DNA of 64,000 nt. Origin: Acinetobacter tjernbergiae DSM 14971 = CIP 107465 (lineage in GTDB: Bacteria > Pseudomonadota > Gammaproteobacteria > Pseudomonadales > Moraxellaceae). The stretch lies in assembly GCF_000374425.1 (NCBI RefSeq), contig NZ_KB894370.1:28398-92397 (forward strand). Reading direction: 5' to 3'. The notes beneath the pieces are model-generated. The model was given only the letters and a program-made list of their open reading frames with translations. It was not told the DNA's origin and searched no databases. Position numbers and translations under genes: made by a program. Of this stretch, positions 26,309 through 35,277 are shown in pieces (within the stretch, counting starts at the first letter, position 1; each line of letters begins with the position of its first letter).

Positions 26309-27469
26309 ATGTACAAGATTGACTCTCAACAAAATAGAATTTCTCCGCTAATTACTAAAACTTTTTCTGAGCTTGGGTTTTCTGAGCGCCATCATCTTCA
26401 AGAGTGGTTGGTTAATACCCCAGCTGTTTTTGGAGAAGAATTATTGATGATTCAAAAGGAATTTGCTGGTTTTGATGATACAAAAGAGCGTTTAGATCTC
26501 TTGGCGATCGACAAAGAAGGTAATTTAGTTATTATTGAAAATAAGCTTGATGATTCTGGGCGTGATGTTGTATGGCAGGCTTTAAAATATGCAGGTTATT
26601 GTTCTAATCTTACTAAAAATGACATTATCGAAATTTATCAGAAATATCTTGACCAATATTTTCCGAATGACCACGTCAAAGCTTCAGACCGATTATCTGA
26701 GTTCTTAGAAATCGAGGATTTACAGACCAAACTTATCAATACTAGTACAAGTCAAAGAATTATTTTAGTGGCAGCTAACTATAGAAAAGAAGTTACGAAT
26801 ACTATGCTTTGGCTAAGCCAATTTAACCTATCATGCCAATGCTTTAAAGTAACACCCTATAGTAGTAATTCAGATTTGTTTCTTAATATTGAACAAATCA
26901 TTCCACCTCCAGAAATTAAAGAATTTATGATCGGCATAGCTGCAAGAGAAGCTGAAGAAAAAACTGTTGATATTCAACTAAAACATAGACATAAACTTAG
27001 GAGAGAATTCTGGGAACAGGCATTAGAAGCTTTTCGTAAAAGTCCATGTAAACTCTATAATAATATTAGCCCATCTGATGATCATTGGTTAAGTGCAGGC
27101 TCAGGTGTTAGTTCTTTACCTTATAGCCTTATTTTTAGTAAGAAAGAGGCTCGAGTCGAACTTAGTATTTCTCGTGCAGAACCTGATGCAAATAATGCTA
27201 CTTTTGAATACCTAAAATCTTATCGAGATCAAATTGAGAAAATATTTGGACATTCACTTGAGTGGTTACCTTTACCTGGAAAAAAATCATGTCGCATTCA
27301 ATACGCAAAACCTTTTGATGGTTATGACAAAGCTGAATGGCCAAGCATGATCGAATGGATGGTTACAAATATGATAAAATTTGAACAAGCATTTGCTCCG
27401 CACATGAATGGTATTTATCAATTGCTCAAACAAGGGCAGTGGCAACCCAAGATACATGAAGACGAATAA
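26309..27469 (+). CDS. DUF4268 protein with PD-(D/E)XK nuclease-like N-terminus
   Basis: 386 residues. The segment RLDLLAIDKEGNLVIIENKL holds Asp63 and the E77-N-K79 pair of a PD-(D/E)XK nuclease core like NucS. The C-terminal ~170 residues (HKLRREFWEQALEAFRK onward) match the DUF4268 region by its general pattern. Probably a DNA-cleaving or DNA-binding protein; a defence or repair role is possible but not shown. Stand-alone gene, no clear ribosome site before ATG 26309. Confidence 0.7.
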   Translation: MYKIDSQQNRISPLITKTFSELGFSERHHLQEWLVNTPAVFGEELLMIQKEFAGFDDTKERLDLLAIDKEGNLVIIENKLDDSGRDVVWQALKYAGYCSNLTKNDIIEIYQKYLDQYFPNDHVKASDRLSEFLEIEDLQTKLINTSTSQRIILVAANYRKEVTNTMLWLSQFNLSCQCFKVTPYSSNSDLFLNIEQIIPPPEIKEFMIGIAAREAEEKTVDIQLKHRHKLRREFWEQALEAFRKSPCKLYNNISPSDDHWLSAGSGVSSLPYSLIFSKKEARVELSISRAEPDANNATFEYLKSYRDQIEKIFGHSLEWLPLPGKKSCRIQYAKPFDGYDKAEWPSMIEWMVTNMIKFEQAFAPHMNGIYQLLKQGQWQPKIHEDE

Positions 27470-27473
27470 ACAT

Positions 27474-28172
27474 CTAACAAATTAATAAAAGTCTATACTC
27501 ACCATCATTTTCAGTAGGTGCTCTATGCACACAGGGCAAAACTTGTTGCGTTGGATGATCTACTGCCAGTCGCCAAAGATGTCCTAAGCCTAAATTTATA
27601 GGTTCTATATCGGGTTTAGGCTGATAATGTAGATCAAAGAAATATTCTTCTAAAAACGTTTCAAATTCAGTATATTGACCATCATGTAATTTTTTGAGTT
27701 TTTCCCTAATTTCTGGGATTAAAATCTTTTGCTCAACCTGATCATTGGGTGCGATATCACTTGCAGCACCATGATATGTACATAAAAAAGTATCAGTTGG
27801 AATGGGGGATCGATCAACATGAAATGAATATACATCCGTTGAAATGAAATCTAGTTCATCATCACGCTCGTAACTTTTAAGTAAGTTAAGCGAAGGTGAA
27901 GCTCCGAAATTAGTTAATAGTTGTATATCCTTTAAGATAATTTCCCGTGCAAAATGACCGTTCTCTGAAAGTTGCAATGCTAATAAGTCATCAATCGAAA
28001 CTTCTGTAATATTTTCTTTTAAATGAAGTTTATTGACAATCTCTTTAAAATCGCCAACCAAATTTCTATAAAAACAAATTGCATTCGTAACGCCGTGGAA
28101 GCTAGAACTTACTAACTCAGAAAAGCTAGAGACTACACAAATTTGATTGTTATCAGAAAATGTATTCTTCAT
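27474..28172 (-). CDS. DUF1826-like protein
   Basis: 232 residues. Segments FHVDRSPIPTDTFLCTYHG with NDQVEQ, and a C-terminal PCVHRAPTENDGEYRLLLIC, resemble the DUF1826 family, in which His and Asp of FHVD and the later His-Arg may line a cupin-like pocket. Function unknown. It ends 4 nt from the convergent DUF4268 gene and is divergent from hipA, with a 202-nt AT-rich gap. The family assignment is from memory of its motifs, so moderate only. Confidence 0.45.
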   Translation of the reverse strand: MKNTFSDNNQICVVSSFSELVSSSFHGVTNAICFYRNLVGDFKEIVNKLHLKENITEVSIDDLLALQLSENGHFAREIILKDIQLLTNFGASPSLNLLKSYERDDELDFISTDVYSFHVDRSPIPTDTFLCTYHGAASDIAPNDQVEQKILIPEIREKLKKLHDGQYTEFETFLEEYFFDLHYQPKPDIEPINLGLGHLWRLAVDHPTQQVLPCVHRAPTENDGEYRLLLIC

Positions 28173-28374
28173 AAAAAAGTAAATAAATTAGAAAATATGT
28201 TTAATGATACACAGTTTGGTTGGGTTATGAACTATCACGTTGAGCAAATTAGCTTAAAGATGAAATGAGCAAAATTATACTCAAAAAACTAAATAAAAAT
28301 TCAAATTGCGCAAATATATTCACAAATATTGAAATATGTAGTATTCTTGAGAAAATAATTGCTCATTTATACGA

Positions 28375-29706
28375 ATGAAAAAATTAACAATACAGGCATT
28401 ACTTGATCAAAGTTGGTTAGATGTTGCTGAACTTACACTATTAAAACCTAAATTAGGCTCAGCTAGCGCTAGTGAATTGGCTTACGAGTTAGAATACGCA
28501 ATCCACAATTTGGACAAACGAGATGAACACGCTTGCAGTCTATCACTACCTGTACAAATACTTATAAAACATGAATCTAAGTCATGGTTTGGTTTTTTAG
28601 ATGATATTGTTCCATCAGGAGCAGCACGCCGTTATTGGATTAATTTTTTAGGCTTACAAAAACTAACCCATGCCGAGCAAGATAGTCTTTTATTAGAAAA
28701 AGGTGGCATCGCACCCGTAGGAAATTTGAGAATTAAAGAAGCTCTTCCACCAATCAATCCTGACTCAACTCTACATCTACGTTATTTTAGTCAAAATGAT
28801 GTTGCTGATCGAACTGTTGATTTTCTCGAATATGCACAACAAATGGGGGCAATTAGTGGTGGTGCAACAGGAGCGGGTGGTGAAGCTCCGAAATTGCTGA
28901 TACGTGCAACAGAAGATCAAAATATTTGGATTGATACTTATCAACAAAATTTTGATCAACCCGATCAACACTATTTAGTTAAATTTCCTCGGAATAATCG
29001 TAGTGAGATCGACTGTAATATTCTCAGAGCAGAATACTATTACTACCAAGAGCTCAAAGAGTTAGGCTTCAAGACGATAGAAACAAAAGAAATGAAGCTA
29101 ATTGAAGGTGAAAAATATCCATCATTATGGCTACCAAGATTTGATGTTGAATGGTGCAATCAACAATGGCACCGTTACGGTCTAGAGTCTGTTTATTCTG
29201 TATTGAATAAGGCTTCAGGTAGTCATCTCAATCATTTTGAAGTGATCGAAAATCTTTGTCATCTAATGACCACGATCGATTCTAATTTTGACTCAACACA
29301 ATTCATTTGTGAGTGGTTGCAAAGAGACTTACTGAATATTATTTTTGGTAATTCTGATAATCACGGGAGAAATACTTCATTTCTAAAAAAATCAGGAATG
29401 ATTTTCCTTGCTCCAATTTATGATTTTGCGCCAATGAAAGCAGACCCAGAAGTCGTAACTAGGTCAACGACATGGGGAAGCCCTTATGAAGAAGGTGGAG
29501 AATATCGATGGGAACAAATCACTCAAAAACTTGCACATTTATGCGATCCAAAGTTATCAATGAATACATTGAAATTATTAGCAAGCAAATTTGTTGGGAT
29601 AAAAGAAAGATTAATTGATAAAGGTGTGCCAAGACAGATTATTGAGATGCCAGCACTTTCATTCGACTACGTTGAAGTGAAATTAGAAAGATGGAAACTA
29701 TTATGA
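28375..29706 (+). CDS. HipA-family toxin kinase
   Basis: 443 residues, HipA serine/threonine kinase fold. Kinase signatures are present: KFPRNNRSEIDCN near residue 205, the catalytic-loop-like FGNSDNHGRNTSF near 323-335 and the metal-binding IYDFAPM near 347. Known HipA proteins phosphorylate an aminoacyl-tRNA synthetase and cause growth arrest; the target here is unknown. The toxin gene precedes the antitoxin gene, the reverse of E. coli hipBA, and they overlap by ATGA. No clear ribosome site in front of ATG 28375. Confidence 0.85.
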   Translation: MKKLTIQALLDQSWLDVAELTLLKPKLGSASASELAYELEYAIHNLDKRDEHACSLSLPVQILIKHESKSWFGFLDDIVPSGAARRYWINFLGLQKLTHAEQDSLLLEKGGIAPVGNLRIKEALPPINPDSTLHLRYFSQNDVADRTVDFLEYAQQMGAISGGATGAGGEAPKLLIRATEDQNIWIDTYQQNFDQPDQHYLVKFPRNNRSEIDCNILRAEYYYYQELKELGFKTIETKEMKLIEGEKYPSLWLPRFDVEWCNQQWHRYGLESVYSVLNKASGSHLNHFEVIENLCHLMTTIDSNFDSTQFICEWLQRDLLNIIFGNSDNHGRNTSFLKKSGMIFLAPIYDFAPMKADPEVVTRSTTWGSPYEEGGEYRWEQITQKLAHLCDPKLSMNTLKLLASKFVGIKERLIDKGVPRQIIEMPALSFDYVEVKLERWKLL

Positions 29707-30011
29707 ATATAAAGACTCAGACTCAAGATCGCCAACAAGTTTTGATAAATCTATATATACAATACTTATTGAATGAAATTACATTGGGGCAATTATTGAC
29801 GTATTTACGGAAAAACATTCTTGGTATGTCTCAGGAACAATATGCAAATCTAGTAGGTGTTAGTCGTCGGACCTTAACAGACATAGAACAAGATAAAGGA
29901 AAACTTACCCAATCTGTCTTAGATAAGGTATTCAAACCACTGGGATTAAAAGCAGGACTTGTGCCAACACATGAGCATATTGTGAGGAAAATTCTTAAAA
30001 CATCAGAGTGA
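29703..30011 (+). CDS. HipB-like helix-turn-helix antitoxin
   Basis: 102 residues with a Xre-type helix-turn-helix: GMSQEQYANLVGVSRRTLTDIEQDKGKLTQSVLDKVFKPLGL. The ATG at 29703 overlaps the hipA stop (ATGA), so I prefer it to the in-frame ATG at 29691, which lies inside hipA. Likely neutralises HipA and represses the operon. An N-terminal ~35-residue helix precedes the HTH. Confidence 0.85.
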   Translation: MNIKTQTQDRQQVLINLYIQYLLNEITLGQLLTYLRKNILGMSQEQYANLVGVSRRTLTDIEQDKGKLTQSVLDKVFKPLGLKAGLVPTHEHIVRKILKTSE

Positions 30012-30033
30012 GATAAAAATCACTTAAATTTAT

Positions 30034-30078
30034 GAATACATATTTTCCTAATTTGTTTAGGAGATTGGTGGCAGTCCA
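30034..30078. repeat. Intergenic repeat, copy A1 (relative of 45494-45564)
   Basis: GAATACATATTTTCCTA at 30034-30050 and the 29-nt segment 30050-30078 (ending GGCAGTCCA) recur at 45494-45510 and 45536-45564 with one mismatch. The copy at 45 kb has 25 extra bases between the two segments. Confidence 0.75.
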
Positions 30079-30113
30079 CCACTAATTAAAATATTGAGTC
30101 TGGGTTTTGATAG

Positions 30114-30350
30114 CTACGATTTCTGTTTGGCTTTTTGGCGTAAGACATACAAATATAAGTTTTCTACTTTTTCACGTGCCCATGGTGTGGTACGCAAGAA
30201 TCGCAATGATGATTTAACACTTGGGTCTATGCAAAAACATCTAATTTCAATTTTATGACTTAAGCCTTCAAAGCCACCGTAGTAATCCAATAATTCATCC
30301 AAAATGTCAGCAAGTTTTTTGCCGTGTAGAGGGTCATTGGAGGCGTTCAT
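30114..30350 (-). CDS. VF530-family small DNA-binding protein (DUF2132)
   Basis: 78 residues that fit the VF530/DUF2132 family: DPLHGKKLADILDELLDYYGG, then IRCFCIDPSVKSSLRFLRTTPWAREKVENLYL. The family has a structure that suggests DNA binding; role unknown. Single gene, flanked by copies of the intergenic repeat on both sides. Confidence 0.85.
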   Translation of the reverse strand: MNASNDPLHGKKLADILDELLDYYGGFEGLSHKIEIRCFCIDPSVKSSLRFLRTTPWAREKVENLYLYVLRQKAKQKS

Positions 30351-30765
30351 AATAGATCGACCATATTTTGGGAGGCCATCATTATAACCTGAGCCAGCAA
30401 CATGTAAGTAGGCAACTTACATAATACTTTATTTAACTTATGTTTACCTAAAGTTTGATTCATAAGAATCTATGAGTTTATATTGATTAAATTAAATAAC
30501 TTAGAGGTATAACGTTATAAAAACTAAAAGGGAAGTTCATGAACCAAAAGATTCATCATTATTCAATAGCATAATTTTGGATCGTAATTTTTAATAAAGG
30601 GATTGGGTCCGATTGCTATTTAGCATCTAGTAGTTTGTTGCCTAGCTTACCTTATTTGCATTTGATTTTAGTGTAACAACGTAGATCCTCATTAATAACG
30701 ATGGCATTTGATTAAATTGTTAATATCTAATCAAACACCGTCATTAAGATTATAAAAAGTCTTTT
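30351..30765. other. 415-nt gap with intergenic repeats A2 and A3
   Basis: No gene seen. It holds a 7-bp inverted repeat TGTAAGT-AGGCA-ACTTACA (30402-30420), repeat A2 at 30429-30465 (33 of 37 bases shared with 45369-45405), and repeat A3 at 30501-30587 (about 81 of 87 bases shared with 37777-37862), which contains the palindrome GTTCATGAAC. Confidence 0.7.
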
Positions 30766-31554
30766 TTACCGAACTGTATAGCCACCATCAATTGCTAATG
30801 CTTGACCAATAACAAAGGCAGCTCCTGGGCTACAAAGCCATAGAACAGCCGAAGCAATTTCTTCAGGTAAGCCTAAACGCGCAATTGGAACATCTTTAAG
30901 TAATTCATTCATCGCCTCTGGTTCTCGTTCCAGCATACTAGAAACCATTGGAGTATTTATGATTCCGGGGCAAATAGCATTAACGCGAATACCTCTTGAA
31001 GCATATTCAAGAGCAGCACTTTTTGTAAGACCAATGACACCATGTTTAGAGGCATGATACATCCCTCGGTCCGCAATACCGATTAAACCACCAATCGAAG
31101 AACAATTTACAATGGCACCTCTGTCTTGTTTACGCATATGTAATAATTCATATTTCATACAGTTCCAAACACCGCGTAAATTTACCGATTGTATCCGATC
31201 AAACTCTTCACCATCTGCATCAGCCGTTTCTGCCACTGGACTATTTATGCCAGCATTATTAAATGCCATATCTAAACGACCAAACACTGAAATGGTTGTG
31301 TCGATCATTGCTTTTACTTGGCTTTCATCAGCAACATTACAAGAAATAGCAATTGCTTTATGCCCTTGTGCAATTAATTCGTTTGCTGCTGTTTGTACAG
31401 CTTCTTGATGAATATCTGCCAAAACAACCGATGCCCCAGCTTTAGCAAAAGCCTGTGCTGTTGTTAATCCCATACCTGAAGCCGCGCCAGTAACGAGGGC
31501 AACTTGACCTTTAAAAGATGGGTTTATTAATTGATCTAAAGTGAGTTGATTCAT
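30766..31554 (-). CDS. Short-chain dehydrogenase/reductase
   Basis: SDR of 262 residues with all classical motifs: TGAASGMGLTTAQAF, NNAGINSP, catalytic YHASKHGVIGLTK, and C-terminal IDGGYTVR. Cytosolic. It follows the exported hydrolase gene at 31605 with 50 nt between, so one operon is likely. Substrate unknown. Confidence 0.88.
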   Translation of the reverse strand: MNQLTLDQLINPSFKGQVALVTGAASGMGLTTAQAFAKAGASVVLADIHQEAVQTAANELIAQGHKAIAISCNVADESQVKAMIDTTISVFGRLDMAFNNAGINSPVAETADADGEEFDRIQSVNLRGVWNCMKYELLHMRKQDRGAIVNCSSIGGLIGIADRGMYHASKHGVIGLTKSAALEYASRGIRVNAICPGIINTPMVSSMLEREPEAMNELLKDVPIARLGLPEEIASAVLWLCSPGAAFVIGQALAIDGGYTVR

Positions 31555-31604
31555 ATAAGATTCCTTAAAATTTAAAATTGAGTAAACGAAAACGGACTGC
31601 TTAT

Positions 31605-32645
31605 TTATCGTTTGGATTCGGCTATAAGATATTTTTGGAAGAATTCAGTTAACTTATGAACTGAGGGATTCACATATTCAGGTTTGTCATATAAATCAAA
31701 ATGGTATGCCTTTGGAATGACCATTAACTCTTTAGGCTCGGCAGCTTTTTCATATGCTCTTTTGCTGTAATACAGTGTTTCTGCATTTGCACCAGCAATA
31801 AGTAATAATGGGCGAGGAGAGAGCGTATCGATGTGATCGAATGGATAAAAAGCCATTTGATTACTAATACTGATATAGCGAAAATTTCCTGTCGAGTTTG
31901 GATGCTGACCTCGAGGTGTTCCGTAGTAATCAAAAGACTCACGGAAAAAGTTTGGTGTACTTTGATCTAGGCTAGATGAAGCAATTAACTTATCAATGCG
32001 AGCAGGTTCACCACGAGCTTCTTTCGTTCGCTGTATGCCTACTTCATCCATAATTTTTTTGCGCTGTTCATCTGAGACAGTCAGAATAGTTCCAAGACCT
32101 TCTCTACTAAATGCGCCAACATCAAATGTTGAAACACCAGCGATTGCTTTAATGCGGTTATCTGTTTGGGCAGCACTAAGGGTATAACCGCCTCCAGCAC
32201 AAATACCCAATGCTCCGATTTGACTCGAGTTCACTTCGGGTAATGTACTTAGGTAATCAACAGCACTACGGATATCTTCAACTCGTTCAAAAGGGTTTTC
32301 TAGGTATCGAGGTTCGCCACCACTTTCGCCATAATGTGATGCATCGAATGCAAGAGTGATAAATCCATTTTCAGCGAGTTTTTTGGCATATAAACCTGAG
32401 GTTTGTTCTTTAACACCACCCCAAGGATGTGAGACAACAATCGCAGGATATTTTCGTTTTTTATCAAAATTTGGTGGAAAAAAGAGATTGCCAACCATAC
32501 GAATATCACTATTTTTAAAAGTAATTTTTTGAATGGCAGAAACAGAAAGTTGAGTATTTATATTTTGAGCACTTGTATTTTGAAGCATAGTACTCGAACT
32601 TAAAAATATACCTAAAATCAATGGAAAACGTTTTTGAATGAACAT
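31605..32645 (-). CDS. Exported alpha/beta hydrolase (dienelactone-hydrolase-like), paralogue 1
   Basis: 346 residues with a signal peptide (MFIQKRFPLILGIFLSSSTM, cut near TSAQN). Hydrolase core: VSHPWGGVKEQTSGLYA, then the nucleophile elbow GICAGGG, where Cys replaces Ser as in dienelactone hydrolases, and a C-terminal AYHFDLYD with the His. Two paralogues with the same Gly-Ile-Cys elbow are at 33853 and 39842. Divergent from the broken AraC gene. Substrate unknown. Confidence 0.82.
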   Translation of the reverse strand: MFIQKRFPLILGIFLSSSTMLQNTSAQNINTQLSVSAIQKITFKNSDIRMVGNLFFPPNFDKKRKYPAIVVSHPWGGVKEQTSGLYAKKLAENGFITLAFDASHYGESGGEPRYLENPFERVEDIRSAVDYLSTLPEVNSSQIGALGICAGGGYTLSAAQTDNRIKAIAGVSTFDVGAFSREGLGTILTVSDEQRKKIMDEVGIQRTKEARGEPARIDKLIASSSLDQSTPNFFRESFDYYGTPRGQHPNSTGNFRYISISNQMAFYPFDHIDTLSPRPLLLIAGANAETLYYSKRAYEKAAEPKELMVIPKAYHFDLYDKPEYVNPSVHKLTEFFQKYLIAESKR

Positions 32646-32837
32646 GATCTATACCTTCAATTCTAATCTGATTACAAAAATCATTGAGTGAAAAAGACAG
32701 GTAGCATTACTTGAATCATTTGATTAGGATTAGTTCCTCATACAGAAAAGCTGATTTAAGCCATAACTACATTCCGATGACGAAATTCTGAGGCGAAACG
32801 GTTCATTGTTAATAGATCAATTTTTTTTAATTCTTGC

Positions 32838-32857
32838 CTAATCATCCAAATGATTAG
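32838..32857. promoter_or_regulatory. Perfect inverted repeat in the hydrolase/AraC divergent region
   Basis: CTAATCAT-CCAA-ATGATTAG, 8-bp arms, followed by ATTTTTTCTT. In this divergent region it is more likely an operator than a terminator, although the T run is terminator-like on the plus strand. Confidence 0.4.
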
Positions 32858-32920
32858 ATTTTTTCTTAGATCAGGATAAGATCAATATCTAAAGCCAAAT
32901 AGATTTTTAAGGATGTATCA

Positions 32921-33620
32921 ATGAAAAATTCTGGTTTAAATCAGGATCTAAACGATGCGCTGAAAAATTTGAGTAATAGTATTTCACAGCAGATTCAGAA
33001 TATTGATAATGATCCTATTCCTATTGATGGCCTTACTTTATATCGTAGTCAAGAACCGCAAGAGCCACATGCCTGCATGTATGAACCGAGTATTTGCTTA
33101 GTGGCACAAGGGTCTAAAAGTGTGACGCTTGGTAGTCATGAATATATCTATGACCCATCTAGATTTGCTAGAAAATAAGCAAGATATTCCCATTTTGGCG
33201 CTAGGAATACAAAAAGAAATTCTATATCGTATTTTAATGGGGGAACAAGGTCACCGCTTACGTCATATTGTATCGATAGGCAGTACATCTTATCGGATTT
33301 CACAATCCATTGAATGGTTGAAAAAAAACTTTAATCATTCATTTTCCATTCATGCTCTTGCTGAGCAAGTAAATATGAGTGCGTCATCATTCCATCAGCA
33401 TTTTAAAACGATGACTTCGACAACACCTTTACAGTTTCAAAAACAACTCAGATTACAAGAAGCGCGAAGATTAATGTTTGAGGAACGTTTAGATGCAGCC
33501 ACGGCCTCTTTTCAGGTCGGTTATGAAAGCCCATCTCAATTTAATCGTGAATATGCTCGTTTATTTGGTTTACCGCCATTACAGGATATAAGTAAGCTTC
33601 ATGATTTATCAAATATATAA
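32921..33620 (+). pseudogene. AraC family regulator, broken by internal deletion and frameshift
   Basis: The first frame (32921-33178) encodes the start of an AraC N-terminal cupin domain (ACMYEPSICLVAQGSKSVTLG) and stops after DPSRFARK. From about 33150 a second frame continues with DLLENKQDIPILALGIQKEILYRILMGEQG and then the complete helix-turn-helix region (SFSIHALAEQVNMSASSFHQHF) to 33620. Intact relatives are about 300 residues, so roughly 65-80 residues are missing at the junction near 33160 and the frame is shifted. The downstream part has no good start and is probably not made. It was presumably the regulator of the divergent hydrolase-SDR operon. Confidence 0.8.
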
Positions 33621-33802
33621 GCTAAACATTTTAATAACAGGCTTTTATCAGTAGGCTTTGGATCATGTCATGCGGCAGCAGGGTTGAGGATGATACCTTA
33701 TGGGGAGATTATTTGATACGTTCCAGACGTGCCTGTTTGGGTAAGTCTCTAATTGGGGGACTATGTAAAGTAATATAAGTGATAAATAATCTGGGCTTTT
33801 AA

Positions 33803-33842
33803 TTAAAAAAGCCAAGTTGATTTGAGTCAGCACAACTTGGCT
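33803..33842 (-). terminator. Terminator of exported hydrolase paralogue 2
   Basis: AGCCAAGTTG (33810-33819) pairs with CAACTTGGCT (33833-33842). On the minus strand a T run follows the stem. It lies 11 nt beyond the gene stop. Confidence 0.85.
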
Positions 33843-33852
33843 AAACTAAAGA

Positions 33853-34941
33853 TTACTTCAAGTTTTTAGTAAAGAAGTCAGTTAATTTGTTAAAAGGGAT
33901 TACATCAACTCGATCATATAGATCAACGTGTCCTGCACCCTTAACGTAGTACAACTCTTTAGGCTCACCAGCACGTTTATAGGCATCTTCACTAAACTCT
34001 TTGGAATGCGCTTGATCACCAGTAATAAAAAGCATTGGGCGAGGTGAGATGGTTTCTATGTCATTAAATGGATAGAAATTCACAAATCTAACTTCACTGG
34101 TTAAAGCTCTATTTTGAGTTTGTTCCAAAGTTTGGCCCTTAGGAATTGCTGCTCCGCGTGGTGTTCGATAAAAGTTATGAAATTCACTTACAATAGGCTC
34201 GCTATTGGCATCGACTGTTTTAGGTAAATAGTTTATCCATTGTTTACCTTTACCTTTACCTTTACCTTTACCTTTACCTTGAAACTCTGAGTAACGTTGT
34301 TCTGCTGCTGTTTCTAACATTTTCTTACGTTGCTCAAGCGTCTGGGAGTGATTTAAACCGTTACGTGTTACCGCACCCATGTCGTACATTGCAACAGTCG
34401 CAATGGCTTTTAAACGAGGATCTAATTTTGCTGCACTAATCGCAAAGCTACCGCTACCACAAATACCTAATACACCAATACGATTACGATCAATAAAAGT
34501 TTGACTACCTAAATAATCTACCGCAGCATTGAAGGCTTCTGTATATAGCTCGGGTGCCACTAGGTTGCGGGGTTGTCCTTCACTCTCACCCCAGAACGGT
34601 AAATCAATTGCCAAAGTGATAAAACCTTGCTCAGCCAATTTCTGTGCATAAAGCATTGAACTTTGTTCTTTCACCGCTCCCATTGGGTGTCCCACAATAA
34701 TTGCAGCAGCTTTAGTATTCTTATTTAAATTTTTAGGAATAACTAAATTACCCACTACATTCATGTTGTATTGATTTTTGAACGTAACCTTCTGAATCGT
34801 AACTTGACTACTTTGATAGAAGTTATTTGCATCTTTTGGCATATCTGCCGCCATTGTTGAAGTTGAAGAAAATAAACCCATTGTGGCAATAAGGGCCGCT
34901 GTTAGAGTCGCATTACTGAATTTCTTTATATGTGATTGCAT
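33853..34941 (-). CDS. Exported alpha/beta hydrolase, paralogue 2, with a (Gly-Lys)6 insert
   Basis: 362 residues. Signal peptide (KKFSNATLTAALIATMGLFSSTSTMAA). Same core as paralogue 1: VGHPMGAVKEQSSMLYAQKL, nucleophile elbow GICGSGS with Cys, C-terminal GAGHVDLYD. Between the core halves, around residues 226-238, lies GKGKGKGKGKGK, encoded by a perfect six-fold hexanucleotide repeat. Monocistronic, with its own terminator; divergent from the broken MFS gene at 35278. Confidence 0.83.
   Translation of the reverse strand: MQSHIKKFSNATLTAALIATMGLFSSTSTMAADMPKDANNFYQSSQVTIQKVTFKNQYNMNVVGNLVIPKNLNKNTKAAAIIVGHPMGAVKEQSSMLYAQKLAEQGFITLAIDLPFWGESEGQPRNLVAPELYTEAFNAAVDYLGSQTFIDRNRIGVLGICGSGSFAISAAKLDPRLKAIATVAMYDMGAVTRNGLNHSQTLEQRKKMLETAAEQRYSEFQGKGKGKGKGKGKQWINYLPKTVDANSEPIVSEFHNFYRTPRGAAIPKGQTLEQTQNRALTSEVRFVNFYPFNDIETISPRPMLFITGDQAHSKEFSEDAYKRAGEPKELYYVKGAGHVDLYDRVDVIPFNKLTDFFTKNLK
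34243..34280. repeat. Hexanucleotide tandem repeat (TTTACC)6 inside a coding gene
   Basis: Six perfect TTTACC copies (34243-34278) plus TT. Read on the minus strand they encode alternating Gly and Lys. The unit is a multiple of three, so copy-number change alters length without a frameshift. Confidence 0.95.
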
Positions 34942-35277
34942 GATTCCAGCTTCCTGTAAAAAGATGATTCATAAATTTAGGGATTGAAAGGAGTTTATCT
35001 ATTCTTTCTAAGAAGTATTAGCCTAAAAAAACAGCATAGACTTATGAGTAATATTCATTAATTGGGTGGTGTGTATTTTAAGTGATTGAAAATAATCTAT
35101 TTAAATAAAAATTATTTGATTTTTAAAAGTGTAAGTGCTAAGAACTGGGAAAAATACGATGTTTATACTTTTATGATTCATGAATTATATACATAACTCT
35201 ATTCGGCTTAAGCTACTTATTCCAGTTGATCCTTATTTTTATAATTGCTACTCCAATTTCGAGTAGAGATATTGAAT
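34942..35277. other. 336-nt divergent gap
   Basis: AT-rich region between the hydrolase (minus) and the broken MFS gene (plus). It should hold both promoters. I see no gene, no repeat shared with other gaps, and no strong hairpin. Confidence 0.5.

Noticed and set aside
33621..33800. Gene remnant after the broken AraC gene
   Set aside because: Slightly GC-richer DNA, but no frame longer than a few codons resembles a protein I know.
34243..34280. CRISPR-like short repeat array
   Set aside because: Six-base units without spacers inside a coding gene; a microsatellite.
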